Shown: positions 18,791 to 27,206 of the stretch, in pieces
How positions within the stretch are numbered: position 1 is the first letter of the stretch
How the letters are laid out: each line of letters starts with the position of its first letter
Made by a program: the position numbers and the translations under genes
The notes under the pieces: generated by a model
The model's input: the letters and a program-made list of their open reading frames with translations, nothing else
What the model was told of the DNA's origin: nothing
The model's database searches: none
Origin: Pseudomonas brassicacearum subsp. neoaurantiaca
GTDB lineage: Bacteria > Pseudomonadota > Gammaproteobacteria > Pseudomonadales > Pseudomonadaceae
NCBI RefSeq assembly: GCF_013608025.1
Contig: NZ_VDLV01000020.1
Span: 150,511 to 214,510 of the forward strand
Length of the DNA stretch: 64,000 nucleotides
Direction: 5' to 3'

Positions 18791-19417
18791 TCAGACCAAT
18801 CCATTTCGCTGTGCCAATTCGATCAGGTCGACCAGTGAACGGGCGTTGAGTTTCAACAACAGGCGGGTCTTGTAGGTACTGACGGTCTTGTTGCTCAGGA
18901 ACATCGCGTCCGCTATTTCCTTATTGGTTTTTCCGCGAGCCAATTGCTGCAAGACCATCATTTCTCGTCCGGACAGACGGTTCACCATCTCGGACTCACT
19001 GGCATTACCAAGACTTGAACGTACCGTGTGCAATGCCTGGTTGGGAAAGTAACTGTACCCCGACAGCACGGCCTTAATTGCACTTAACAGCTCGGTCAGG
19101 TCCTGTTGTTTGCAAACATAGCCCGCTGCCCCCGTCTGCATGCAACGCATCGAAAAATGTCCGGGAGCCTGGGACGTCAATACCAATACTTTCAAAGGTG
19201 TTGGATTGACGGCCAGGCGTGCGATGACTTCCAATCCGTCCAACTTCGGAATTCCAATATCCAGGATAACAATATCGGGCATTTGTTCCCGGGCAATCTG
19301 TAATGCATCAACGCCATTATCCGTTTCGGCGATAACTTCATATCCATGACGCTCCATTAGTAAACGTACAGCAAGACGAATGACGGGGTGATCATCCACG
19401 ATCAGCACTTTATTCAT
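18791..19417 (-). CDS. BvgA/EvgA-like LuxR-type response regulator
   Basis: A 208-residue regulator: receiver domain with DDHP at residues 8-11 and phospho-acceptor Asp in IVILDIGIPKLDGLEVIARL (about 54), then a LuxR/NarL helix-turn-helix (LSGREMMVLQQLARGKTNKEIADAMFLSNKTVSTYKTRLL). The sequence is strikingly like Bordetella BvgA and E. coli EvgA, whose partners are large multi-domain unorthodox sensor kinases. No kinase gene lies beside it here, so it is an orphan in this window. ATG 19417 (MNKVLIVDDHP) is the family start; the longer frame to 19657 is not supported. It lies in a stretch visibly richer in A+T than its neighbours. Confidence 0.87.
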   Translation of the reverse strand: MNKVLIVDDHPVIRLAVRLLMERHGYEVIAETDNGVDALQIAREQMPDIVILDIGIPKLDGLEVIARLAVNPTPLKVLVLTSQAPGHFSMRCMQTGAAGYVCKQQDLTELLSAIKAVLSGYSYFPNQALHTVRSSLGNASESEMVNRLSGREMMVLQQLARGKTNKEIADAMFLSNKTVSTYKTRLLLKLNARSLVDLIELAQRNGLV

Positions 19418-19890
19418 GGGCAAATCCAATTTCGCTGTTCGAATTTTTAGAGCGTGCACAATAGCGTAGTCATTTTCCCTTCGCATGCCGCTTCCCCTGA
19501 GCGCTCGCAGCGAAAGACAAAACCTACAAACATTACAGAAAATTCCTACAAATAATACGCGAAATAATGTGGCAGGAATTCTCCGAAAAATCGAAGCGCC
19601 GAATCTGACGTCCCGAAGACCCGATGAATGAAGCGACTTCTCTTGGAGAAAAAACACACCTCAGTTCACATCGACAATATCTTCACAAAAAGTAACTGAT
19701 TTATTTATAGACGCACGGTAAAAATTTCACTCGATCGAATCAGGTTCTGTATAAAAGAATTGCTCGACATCCACAACTCAAAAAAATGTAATTGCGTTTT
19801 TGGCCAAGCCGTTTTGTTTCGAGCCAACACACCAAATCCATTTAATTAAAACCTCAATCACCGAGCATAAATTATCCATGAGCCTTTATC
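19418..19890. other. AT-rich region upstream of the BvgA-like regulator
   Basis: 473 bp without a supported gene, clearly richer in A and T than the surrounding sequence. It would hold the promoters of the leftward regulator and the rightward small membrane gene. I see no clear operator, RNA or mobile-element end. Confidence 0.5.
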
Positions 19891-20232
19891 ATGAACAATA
19901 CTCAAAGAACCATTACCAACCCCATGACGCTGATTGCCATACTCGCAACGCTATCAGAGACATCCGCAGCGATATCCCTGCCCTTTCTGGATGATGAAGA
20001 TCGTGAATGCTATATCTGGTTCCTGATCGGCTTTCCCTTTTACTTGTCGCTGCTGTTTTTTCTCACACTCAACTTTAATTACCGTTCTCTGTATACACCT
20101 TCGGACCTCGATAAAAGCAAACACGTCAAGAAGACCACGAACGGCTCAACCGGCCGGCGCGGACATACATTACATCGAGGAAGGAAAAATCAGCGTCGTT
20201 TGATGCGTCTTCGTCGGAGAAGAAAGCCGTGA
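19891..20232 (+). CDS. Small membrane protein of unknown function
   Basis: 113 residues. After a polar N-terminus there is one hydrophobic segment (MTLIAILATLSETSAAISLPF), an acidic loop DDEDRE, and a strong membrane helix WFLIGFPFYLSLLFFLTL, then a very basic tail ending RRLMRLRRRRKP. I do not recognise a domain. Codon use is AT-richer than in neighbours. The start is uncertain (ATG 19891 or 19924); no good ribosome site is seen. The basic tail just before the argG terminator might be an extension after an ancestral stop was lost. It may belong with the adjacent BvgA-like regulator as a small acquired unit. Confidence 0.5.
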   Translation: MNNTQRTITNPMTLIAILATLSETSAAISLPFLDDEDRECYIWFLIGFPFYLSLLFFLTLNFNYRSLYTPSDLDKSKHVKKTTNGSTGRRGHTLHRGRKNQRRLMRLRRRRKP

Positions 20233-20248
20233 TCCCTGTCCGACGGAC

Positions 20249-20283
20249 AAAAAAAAACGGCCTGCTCATGGCAGGCCGTTTTT
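20249..20283. terminator. Bidirectional terminator of argG and the small membrane gene
   Basis: AACGGCCTGC and GCAGGCCGTT arms (20256-20265 and 20271-20280) around a five-base loop. An A run lies on the left and a T run on the right, so it serves argG (leftward) and the rightward gene. Confidence 0.88.
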
Positions 20284-20295
20284 CGTTGAACCAGA

Positions 20296-21513
20296 TCAGA
20301 ACAGCTTGCGACCCTTGTTCGCCGCGATGCGCATGCGCAGTGCGTTGAGCTTGATGAAGCCGGCTGCGTCGGCCTGGTTGTAGGCGCCACCGTCCTCTTC
20401 GAAGGTCGCGATGTTGGCATCGAACAGCGAGTCGTCGGACTTGCGCCCGGTCACGATCACGTTGCCCTTGTACAGCTTCAGGCGTACTACGCCGTTCACG
20501 TTGGTCTGGGAAGCGTCGATCATCTGTTGCAGCATCAGACGCTCCGGGCTCCACCAGTAGCCGGTGTAGATCAGGCTGGCGTACTTGGGCATCAACTCGT
20601 CCTTCAAGTGAGCCACTTCGCGATCCAGGGTGATCGACTCGATCGCCCGGTGAGCGCGCAGCATGATGGTGCCGCCTGGGGTTTCGTAGCAGCCACGGGA
20701 CTTCATGCCGACATAACGGTTCTCGACGATGTCCAGGCGACCGATGCCGTGCTCGCCGCCGATGCGGTTCAGGGTCGCGAGCACAGTCGCCGGGCTCATT
20801 TCCACGCCGTCCAGCGCGACGATGTCACCGTTGCGGTAGGTCAGTTCCAGGTATTGCGGAGTATCGGGAGCCTTCTCAGGAGAGACGGTCCAACGCCACA
20901 TGTCTTCTTCGTGCTCGGTCCAGGTGTCTTCCAGCACGCCGCCTTCGTAGGAGATGTGCAGCAGGTTGGCATCCATCGAGTACGGGGATTTCTTCTTGCC
21001 GTGGCGCTCGATCGGAATCGCATGCTTCTCGGCGTAGTCCATCAGTTTTTCACGGGACAGCAGGTCCCACTCACGCCACGGGGCGATGACTTTCACGCCG
21101 GGCTTGAGGGCATAGGCACCCAGTTCGAAACGCACCTGGTCGTTACCTTTACCGGTGGCGCCATGGGAAATGGCGTCGGCGCCGGTTTCGTTGGCGATTT
21201 CGATCAGGCGCTTGGCAATCAGCGGACGGGCGATGGAGGTACCCAGCAGGTACTCGCCTTCGTAAACGGTGTTGGCGCGGAACATCGGGAACACGAAGTC
21301 ACGGACGAACTCTTCGCGCAGGTCATCGATGTAGATTTCTTTGACGCCCATGGCCTGGGCCTTGGCGCGTGCAGGCTCGACTTCTTCGCCCTGCCCCAGG
21401 TCTGCGGTGAAGGTCACCACTTCGCAGTTATAAGTGTCCTGCAGCCACTTGAGGATCACCGAAGTGTCCAGGCCGCCGGAATACGCCAGAACGACCTTGT
21501 TTACGTCCGCCAT
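20296..21513 (-). CDS. argG: Argininosuccinate synthase
   Basis: A 405-residue enzyme that joins citrulline and aspartate using ATP, the next-to-last step of arginine synthesis. The ATP pyrophosphatase motif [11 protein letters not shown] is at residues 9-19, and [20 protein letters not shown] and the C-terminal dimer region are normal. It starts at ATG 21513 and ends in a strong terminator. The order argG-motY-pyrC-rnt matches P. aeruginosa PA3525-PA3528 from memory. argF lies about 9 kb to the right. Confidence 0.98.
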   Translation of the reverse strand: MADVNKVVLAYSGGLDTSVILKWLQDTYNCEVVTFTADLGQGEEVEPARAKAQAMGVKEIYIDDLREEFVRDFVFPMFRANTVYEGEYLLGTSIARPLIAKRLIEIANETGADAISHGATGKGNDQVRFELGAYALKPGVKVIAPWREWDLLSREKLMDYAEKHAIPIERHGKKKSPYSMDANLLHISYEGGVLEDTWTEHEEDMWRWTVSPEKAPDTPQYLELTYRNGDIVALDGVEMSPATVLATLNRIGGEHGIGRLDIVENRYVGMKSRGCYETPGGTIMLRAHRAIESITLDREVAHLKDELMPKYASLIYTGYWWSPERLMLQQMIDASQTNVNGVVRLKLYKGNVIVTGRKSDDSLFDANIATFEEDGGAYNQADAAGFIKLNALRMRIAANKGRKLF

Positions 21514-21641
21514 GCCATCACTCCACGGGTTGTACGGAAAGCCGGGAAGTCTAACGTCCAGCGCGGATAATTTACAGAGGCGCGACAGCTTATGACGACG
21601 AAGCGACAGATTATGTCGATTGAGCGACGATTAGGACGGCA

Positions 21642-22643
21642 TCAGGAAGTGCGTGCAGTTGCCGCGGCAGGCACAGCCGCCTTGGCCGGAGCAACCGGCG
21701 CCGGTGCCTTGCCCGGCGCAGCAGCGGGCGCCACGGCAGGGGTAGCTGGCGCTGTCGCGGGTGCTGGCGGCTGAGGAGCCGGGGCCTGGCTGGCCGCTAC
21801 ACGCTCCAGCTGTACGACCACTCGGCGATTCTTGGCCCGATTGGCTGAGTTGGTATTGGGAACCAGCGGATAGCGCTCGCCGTGGAAACGCACGGTGAAC
21901 TGGGATTCCTGGAAACCGTTGGCCTTGAAGAAATCCATGACCGCCAGCGCACGACGGCGTGACAACTCACGGTTGGTCAAACGATTGCCGCTGTTGTCGG
22001 AATGGCCATCGAGCTCGACATGATTGACGCTCGGGTCAGCCTTGATGAAATCGAGCATGACCTGCAGCTGGGCCTTGGCCTGGGCGTCGAGCTCAATCCC
22101 TTCGCCGGGAAAGCCGATCTGGGTTTGCTTGATCTGCTCGAAGTTCTTCGGCAACAGTTTCGCTACACAGCCCTGGTAATCGTTGAACGCCTTGTTGAAG
22201 CGCACAGGCAGCAGCCGCACTTCCGATACGCGCCCATCGTCGGTATTGCGTCGTATAACCGGACTGCGTCCCTCCATCAGCCCGCTGATCAGACGGCCCG
22301 CCTGTATCTGTGAGCTGTTGAACAACACATCGCCACTGCCGATCCTGACCGAGCCCAGATTGATATCGCCCCGTCCCGGCTGCCACGGCGCCGCAGCCGC
22401 CAACAACGTCGCGGAACCACCACCGAGCATCGGGTTATACGCCTTGAGCCGGAACGTCGCCTGCTCGCCCGCCTTGCGCACGAATTCGCCGCTGCCAAAA
22501 TCGGTGATCGGCTGACTCAGCCGGCACTCGAACTTGTCACCTTCGACCGTCCACTCAATGCTCTCCAGACGGGTCTGGAAAGTGAGCGCCATCGCAGGAA
22601 GGCTGGCAAACACACTGAGCAAGGCTAGATAACGCTGGCGCAC
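21642..22643 (-). CDS. motY: MotY-like OmpA-family flagellar protein
   Basis: About 333 residues: signal peptide (RQRYLALLSVFASLPAMA), an N-terminal MotY-type beta domain, and a C-terminal peptidoglycan-binding OmpA domain (VELDGHSDNSGNRLTNRELSRRRALAVMDFF). An Ala/Pro-rich tail of about 50 residues follows, which is low-complexity. MotY forms the T ring of the flagellar basal body and stabilises the stator in Pseudomonas and Vibrio. The start is a GTG; I prefer 22643, with GGAG 6 bp before it, over the GTG at 22655. The neighbour order argG-motY-pyrC supports the name. Confidence 0.85.
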   Translation of the reverse strand: MRQRYLALLSVFASLPAMALTFQTRLESIEWTVEGDKFECRLSQPITDFGSGEFVRKAGEQATFRLKAYNPMLGGGSATLLAAAAPWQPGRGDINLGSVRIGSGDVLFNSSQIQAGRLISGLMEGRSPVIRRNTDDGRVSEVRLLPVRFNKAFNDYQGCVAKLLPKNFEQIKQTQIGFPGEGIELDAQAKAQLQVMLDFIKADPSVNHVELDGHSDNSGNRLTNRELSRRRALAVMDFFKANGFQESQFTVRFHGERYPLVPNTNSANRAKNRRVVVQLERVAASQAPAPQPPAPATAPATPAVAPAAAPGKAPAPVAPAKAAVPAAATARTS

Positions 22644-22830
22644 GGGAGGCTCCACTGGCTTTTATACGGAAATCGAAAACGCTGGGCATGCCGTTTGGCC
22701 GAGACAGGGCACAAAATCGTGGCACACCTGAAGGGGCTATCGGTAACTTGCGGCAAAACTTGATAGCGGGTGCCCGGATCGGTCTTTTCCGGTAGCATTC
22801 CCCGGAGATTTACCCGCCTGGAAGCCCCCC

Positions 22831-23877
22831 ATGTCCGACCGCCTGACCCTGCTGCGTCCCGACGACTGGCATATTCATCTTCGCGATGGTGCTGTGTTGA
22901 CCCATACCGTCGCCGATGTGGCGCGCACTTTTGGCCGCGCTATCATCATGCCCAACCTGGTTCCGCCCGTGCGCAATGCCGCCGAGGCCGATGGCTATCG
23001 CCAGCGCATCCTGGCCGCGCGCCCGGCTGGCAGCCGCTTCGAACCGCTGATGGTGCTTTATCTCACCGACCGCACCCAGCCCGAGGAAATACGCGAGGCC
23101 AAGGCCAGCGGTTTCGTCCACGCGGCCAAGTTGTATCCGGCCGGTGCTACTACCAATTCGGATTCCGGCGTCACCAGCATCGACAAGATCTTCCCGGCGC
23201 TGGAGGCGATGGCCGAAGTCGGTATGCCGTTGTTGATCCACGGTGAAGTGACCCGGGGCGATGTCGATGTATTCGATCGCGAGAAGATCTTCATCGACGA
23301 GCACATGCGCCGCGTCGTCGAGCGCTTCCCGACCCTCAAGGTGGTGTTCGAGCACATCACCACGGGCGATGCCGTGCAGTTCGTCAACGAGGCCCCGGCC
23401 AACGTTGGCGCGACCATTACCGCCCATCACCTGCTGTACAACCGCAACCACATGCTGGTGGGCGGGATCCGGCCACATTTCTATTGCTTGCCGATCCTCA
23501 AGCGCAACACCCACCAGGAAGCCTTGCTGGACGCGGCCACCAGCGGCAGCGCCAAGTTTTTCCTCGGCACTGACTCGGCGCCCCACGCCCGCCATGCCAA
23601 GGAGGCCGCGTGCGGTTGCGCCGGTTGCTACACCGCCTACGCCGCGATCGAGATGTACGCCGAGGCGTTCGAGCAGCGCAATGCGCTGGACAAGCTCGAA
23701 GGCTTCGCCAGCCTGCACGGCCCGCGCTTCTATGGCCTGCCGGTGAACACCGATCGTATTACCCTGGTCCGCGACGAGTGGACCGCCCCTGCCAGCCTGC
23801 CGTTTGGTGAGCAGACTGTCATCCCGCTGCGCGCCGGTGAAAAACTGCGCTGGCGCCTGCTGGAGGAAAACGCGTGA
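22831..23877 (+). CDS. pyrC: Dihydroorotase
   Basis: A 348-residue class II dihydroorotase, which closes carbamoyl aspartate to dihydroorotate in pyrimidine synthesis. Metal ligands are seen in [10 protein letters not shown], the lysine expected to be carbamylated in [13 protein letters not shown] (about residue 101), HGEVT, and [15 protein letters not shown] with the catalytic Asp. It is divergent from motY. Its TGA overlaps the GTG start of rnt. Confidence 0.97.
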   Translation: MSDRLTLLRPDDWHIHLRDGAVLTHTVADVARTFGRAIIMPNLVPPVRNAAEADGYRQRILAARPAGSRFEPLMVLYLTDRTQPEEIREAKASGFVHAAKLYPAGATTNSDSGVTSIDKIFPALEAMAEVGMPLLIHGEVTRGDVDVFDREKIFIDEHMRRVVERFPTLKVVFEHITTGDAVQFVNEAPANVGATITAHHLLYNRNHMLVGGIRPHFYCLPILKRNTHQEALLDAATSGSAKFFLGTDSAPHARHAKEAACGCAGCYTAYAAIEMYAEAFEQRNALDKLEGFASLHGPRFYGLPVNTDRITLVRDEWTAPASLPFGEQTVIPLRAGEKLRWRLLEENA

Positions 23878-24551
23878 GTGAAGATCATTTCGACGACGAA
23901 CTGGACGGCAATGGCGGCTCGGGCGGCCCGCGTCACCCTATGGCTGCCCGCTTCCGGGGTTATCTGCCGGTCGTGGTCGACGTAGAAACCGGTGGTTTCA
24001 ACTCAGCCACCGATGCGCTGCTGGAAATCGCCGCGACGACCATTGGCATGGACGAGAAAGGCTTTGTCTTTCCCGACCACACCTATTTCTTCCGGGTCGA
24101 ACCGTTCGAAGGCGCCAACGTTGAAGCAGCCGCCCTTGAGTTCACCGGGATCAAGCTGGATCATCCGTTGCGCATGGCGGTCAGCGAAGAAACCGCCCTG
24201 ACCGATATCTTCCGTGGCGTGCGCAAGGCGCTGAAAGCCAACGGTTGCAAGCGAGCGATCCTGGTCGGCCATAACAGCAGCTTCGACCTGGGCTTCCTCA
24301 ACGCCGCCGTTGCACGGCTGGACATGAAGCGAAATCCGTTTCACCCGTTCTCCAGCTTCGACACCGCGACCCTGGCCGGCTTGGCATACGGCCAGACGGT
24401 CTTGGCCAAGGCGTGCCAGGCGGCCGACATCGACTTTGATGGCCGTGAAGCCCACTCGGCCCGCTACGACACCGAAAAGACCGCCGAGCTGTTTTGCGGC
24501 ATCGTCAACCGATGGAAGGAGATGGGTGGCTGGCAGGATTTCGACGACTGA
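23874..24551 (+). CDS. rnt: Ribonuclease T
   Basis: A 225-residue DEDD exonuclease that trims the 3' ends of tRNA and other stable RNAs. The first Exo motif [21 protein letters not shown], a second in [13 protein letters not shown], and the third [15 protein letters not shown] with the DEDDh His region are readable. It starts with GTG at 23874, overlapping the pyrC stop. A family-B REPIN follows. Confidence 0.96.
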   Translation: MSEDHFDDELDGNGGSGGPRHPMAARFRGYLPVVVDVETGGFNSATDALLEIAATTIGMDEKGFVFPDHTYFFRVEPFEGANVEAAALEFTGIKLDHPLRMAVSEETALTDIFRGVRKALKANGCKRAILVGHNSSFDLGFLNAAVARLDMKRNPFHPFSSFDTATLAGLAYGQTVLAKACQAADIDFDGREAHSARYDTEKTAELFCGIVNRWKEMGGWQDFDD

Positions 24552-24565
24552 GATCGCCTGGCTTT

Positions 24566-24685
24566 TTGTGGCGAGGGGATTTATCCCCGTTGGGGTGCGA
24601 AGCGCCCCTAAATCTACCCGCACGGTGTATCAGGACAATAGAGGGGCTGCTGCGCAGCCCAACGGGGATAAATCCCCTCGCCACG
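24566..24685. repeat. REPIN, family B (GGATTTATCCC sub-type)
   Basis: Same outer arms as the copy at 11687-11822, with an inner inverted pair (GGGGTGCGAAGCGCCCC and GGGGCTGCTGCGCAGCCC). It lies between the convergent rnt and peroxiredoxin genes. Confidence 0.9.
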
Positions 24686-24723
24686 GAACAGCGCCAGCAG
24701 ATGTCATGGCTTATCGCTCCCAT

Positions 24724-24757
24724 AAAAAAACCGGCCCTTCGAGGGCCGGTTTTTTTT
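24724..24757. terminator. Bidirectional terminator between rnt and the peroxiredoxin gene
   Basis: CCGGCCCT and AGGGCCGG arms with a TCG loop, with seven A on the left and eight T on the right. Confidence 0.9.
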
Positions 24758-24772
24758 ATACCGCGGTTGCGC

Positions 24773-25375
24773 TTACAGCTTGTCGCCGTGCTCGCCCAGG
24801 TAAGCGGCTACGCCTTCAGGCGATGCAGTCATACCCTTGTCGCCTTTTTTCCAGTTGGCCGGGCAGACTTCGCCGTGCTCTTCGTGGAATTGCAGGGCGT
24901 CGACCAGACGGATCAGTTCTTCCATGTTACGGCCCAGCGGCAGGTCGTTGATGATTTGCGAACGGACCACGCCTTTGTCGTCGATCAGGAACGCGCCACG
25001 GAAAGCCACGCCGCCTTCGGACTCAACGTCGTAGGCCTTGGCGATTTCGTGCTTCATGTCGGCAGCCATGGTGTATTTCACCGGGCCGATGCCGCCTGCG
25101 TTGATGGCGGTGTTGCGCCAGGCGTTGTGGGTGAAATGCGAGTCGATCGAAACAGCGATCACTTCCACGTTGCGCGCCTTGAAGTCGTCCATGCGGTGAT
25201 CCAGGGCGATCAACTCGGACGGGCAGACGAAGGTGAAGTCCAGCGGGTAGAAGAACACCAGGCCGTATTTGCCTTTGATGGCCGAGGACAGGGTGAAGCT
25301 GTCGACGATTTCGCCGTTGCCGAGGACGGCTGGAACGGTGAAGTCAGGGGCTTGTTTGCCTACGAGTACGCTCAT
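24773..25375 (-). CDS. Typical 2-Cys peroxiredoxin (AhpC/TSA family)
   Basis: A 200-residue thiol peroxidase. The peroxidatic Cys51 stands in FTFVCPSELIAL and the resolving Cys171 in GEVCPANWKKG, so it is of the typical 2-Cys kind that reduces hydrogen peroxide and alkyl peroxides in the cytosol. It is the counterpart of P. aeruginosa PA3529 by gene order. It is divergent from bfd. A Fur-box-like sequence lies in the 305-bp gap but nearer to bfd. Confidence 0.95.
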   Translation of the reverse strand: MSVLVGKQAPDFTVPAVLGNGEIVDSFTLSSAIKGKYGLVFFYPLDFTFVCPSELIALDHRMDDFKARNVEVIAVSIDSHFTHNAWRNTAINAGGIGPVKYTMAADMKHEIAKAYDVESEGGVAFRGAFLIDDKGVVRSQIINDLPLGRNMEELIRLVDALQFHEEHGEVCPANWKKGDKGMTASPEGVAAYLGEHGDKL

Positions 25376-25680
25376 TGGATATCTCCTGGTGTAGTAACGT
25401 GAAAACAGGGTCCGCGCCAGCCTGCCACCTCCAGGCGACAGCCCTGTGACACGAACCCGCTTCGCAAGGACCGACCATCATACACCGCACGTTTGGACTG
25501 TCCTCAACGGTTTTTCCATGGCATCGAAAATCTGTTGCGCATGATCGACTCTCCAACCCAAAACCGTTCGTCAGCCCGAAGCGTATGTGATGAAAGAGTT
25601 CTGGAAACCACTTTGACAATCATTCTCGTTAACATTAAGATCCGTCTCAATTGAGTCACAACCAGCGACGGTCCTCACTT
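25376..25680. other. Divergent peroxiredoxin-bfd intergenic region
   Basis: 305 bp without a gene. It carries the candidate Fur box at 25616-25634 about 47 bp before bfd. I see no repeat or hairpin of note. Confidence 0.6.
25616..25634 (+). promoter_or_regulatory. Candidate Fur box in front of bfd
   Basis: GACAATCATTCTCGTTAAC matches the 19-bp Fur consensus at about 13 positions. It overlaps a TTGACA-like element and lies about 47 bp before ATG 25681. It fits the known iron-starvation induction of bfd in P. aeruginosa. Confidence 0.65.
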
Positions 25681-25899
25681 ATGTATGTATGCCTCTGCAC
25701 TGGCGTCACCGACGGACAAATCCGCGAAGCGATCTATGAAGGTTGCTGCAGCTATCGCGAAGTCCGCCAGGCCACCGGCGTAGCCAGCCAATGCGGTAAA
25801 TGCGCCTGCCTCGCCAAGGAAGTGGTGCGTGAAACCCTCGCCAAAGTGCAGACCGCCCAGGCCTCGATCCCTTATCCGGTAGAATTTACTGCCGCATAA
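25681..25899 (+). CDS. bfd: Bacterioferritin-associated ferredoxin
   Basis: A 72-residue protein beginning MYVCLCTGVTDGQIRE. Four cysteines (Cys4, Cys6 and the SQCGKCAC pair near 38-41) bind one [2Fe-2S]. Bfd docks on bacterioferritin BfrB and passes electrons in to release stored iron when iron is short. ATG 25681 is chosen because it gives the family start; a longer frame has ten extra residues without support. The Fur-like box just upstream and bfrB downstream fit this role. Confidence 0.96.
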   Translation: MYVCLCTGVTDGQIREAIYEGCCSYREVRQATGVASQCGKCACLAKEVVRETLAKVQTAQASIPYPVEFTAA

Positions 25900-25915
25900 A
25901 TCTAGCTTTTTGAAG

Positions 25916-25942
25916 AACCGGACTCAATGTCCGGTTTTTTTA
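25916..25942 (+). terminator. Terminator after bfd
   Basis: AACCGGAC and GTCCGGTT arms with a TCAAT loop, then T7. It implies bfd and bfrB are separate units. Confidence 0.8.
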
Positions 25943-26098
25943 TGCCTGTAAATCAAATGCTTAGCTGCCAGACGCAGAACACAAACATTCTTATTCCGAT
26001 TAATTTTCATTTATTATTCAAATACTTAGGTTTGACAGTGGTAATTGCGCGGCTCAAACTCTGCCTTATACACAGCTATTACAGGGCAGGCCGTTACC

Positions 26099-26572
26099 AT
26101 GAAAGGCGACATTACAGTCATCCAGCATCTCAACAAGATCCTCGCCAATGAGCTGGTCGCGATCAATCAATACTTCCTGCATGCGCGCATGTACGAAGAT
26201 TGGGGCCTGAACAAGCTGGGCAAGCACGAGTACCACGAATCCATCGACGAGATGAAACATGCGGACAAGCTGATCAAGCGCATCCTGTTCCTCGAGGGCC
26301 TGCCAAACGTCCAGGACCTGGGCAAGCTGCACATCGGTGAACATACCCGCGAGATGCTTGAGTGCGACCTGCGTATCGAACGCACTGGCCACGCCGACCT
26401 CAAAGCCGCCATCGCCCACTGCGAAAGCGTCGGTGACTTCGGCAGCCGCGAACTGCTCGAAGATATTCTCGAATCCGAAGAAGAACATATCGACTGGCTG
26501 GAAACCCAACTGGGCCTGATCGACAAAGTGGGACTTGAGAACTACCTGCAATCGCAGATGGGCGAAGAATAA
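26099..26572 (+). CDS. bfrB: Bacterioferritin
   Basis: A 157-residue heme-containing ferritin. All expected ligands are seen: ferroxidase residues Glu18, Glu51, His54, Glu94, Glu127 and His130, and Met52 as heme axial ligand between subunit pairs. Twenty-four subunits store iron as a mineral core. ATG 26099 gives the conserved start [15 protein letters not shown]; the upstream in-frame extension is ignored. It follows bfd after a terminator and a 150-bp AT-rich stretch that likely holds its own promoter. Confidence 0.97.
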   Translation: MKGDITVIQHLNKILANELVAINQYFLHARMYEDWGLNKLGKHEYHESIDEMKHADKLIKRILFLEGLPNVQDLGKLHIGEHTREMLECDLRIERTGHADLKAAIAHCESVGDFGSRELLEDILESEEEHIDWLETQLGLIDKVGLENYLQSQMGEE

Positions 26573-26594
26573 GCGCCCTGCAAGCAAGCCACTA

Positions 26595-26630
26595 AAAAGC
26601 CCCGCCCTCTTTCGAGGTGCGGGGCTTTTT
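26595..26630 (+). terminator. Terminator after bfrB
   Basis: AAAAGCCCCGC and GCGGGGCTTTT arms around a 13-base spacer, then a T run. Confidence 0.85.
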
Positions 26631-26662
26631 GTTGCCTGGATTCCAGGCCTACCCAGATCCAT

Positions 26663-26754
26663 TGTGGGAGCGAGCTTGCTCGCGATGAAGGAGTGTCAGT
26701 CGACTTGATGCGACTGGAACACCGCTATCGCGAGCAAGCTCGCCCTCAAAGGGG
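26663..26754. repeat. REPIN, family A, with one decayed arm
   Basis: The left arm is intact (GTGGGAGCGAGCTTGCTCGC). The right arm has lost the expected CTCCCACA end, reading CGCCCTCAAAGGGG. It lies between the convergent bfrB and grxD genes. Confidence 0.85.
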
Positions 26755-26765
26755 CTGGGGGCAGA

Positions 26766-27107
26766 TCAAGCTTCGGACTTGTTCGCCGCTGCTGCTTCTA
26801 CAGCTGCCTTGATCGTGGTCTGCAGAGAACCATCCGCCGCCATCTCGGTCATGATGTCGCTACCACCGATCAGCTCACCACCTACCCACAGCTGTGGAAA
26901 GGTTGGCCAGTTGGCGTACTTTGGCAGGTTGGCGCGGATTTCCGGGTTCTGCAGGATGTCCACGTAGGCGAACTTCTCGCCACACGCCATCACCGCCTGA
27001 GCAGCCTTGGCCGAGAAACCGCATTGCGGGGCGTTCGGCGAGCCTTTCATGTAAAGCAGGATGGTGTTGTTGGCAATCTGGTCTTTGATCGTTTCGATGA
27101 TATCCAC
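26766..27107 (-). CDS. grxD: Monothiol glutaredoxin GrxD
   Basis: A 113-residue CGFS glutaredoxin (PNAPQCGFSAKA), which binds a glutathione-ligated [2Fe-2S] as a dimer and passes Fe-S clusters to other proteins. TFPQLWVGGELIGGSDIM is the glutathione-binding region. The start is GTG 27107 (VDIIETIKDQI), with GAGG about 8 bp upstream; the frame extends further but without family support. Its place beside bfd and bfrB matches P. aeruginosa and links it to iron handling. Confidence 0.95.
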   Translation of the reverse strand: MDIIETIKDQIANNTILLYMKGSPNAPQCGFSAKAAQAVMACGEKFAYVDILQNPEIRANLPKYANWPTFPQLWVGGELIGGSDIMTEMAADGSLQTTIKAAVEAAAANKSEA

Positions 27108-27206
27108 GGAGCACCTCGGCTTGAACTTTGCGACTACAGATGTCGACACGGTGGCGCATTGTAACGGAAAGCCGAGCACCCTGCTCGGTCCGCCCCAGGG
27201 ACAATT

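Noticed and set aside
19800..19994. 64-codon frame overlapping the small membrane gene
   Set aside because: No ribosome site and no protein-like pattern; the 113-residue frame has clear membrane segments.
22644..22830. Regulatory site between motY and pyrC
   Set aside because: No repeat, operator or attenuator-like structure could be supported by eye.
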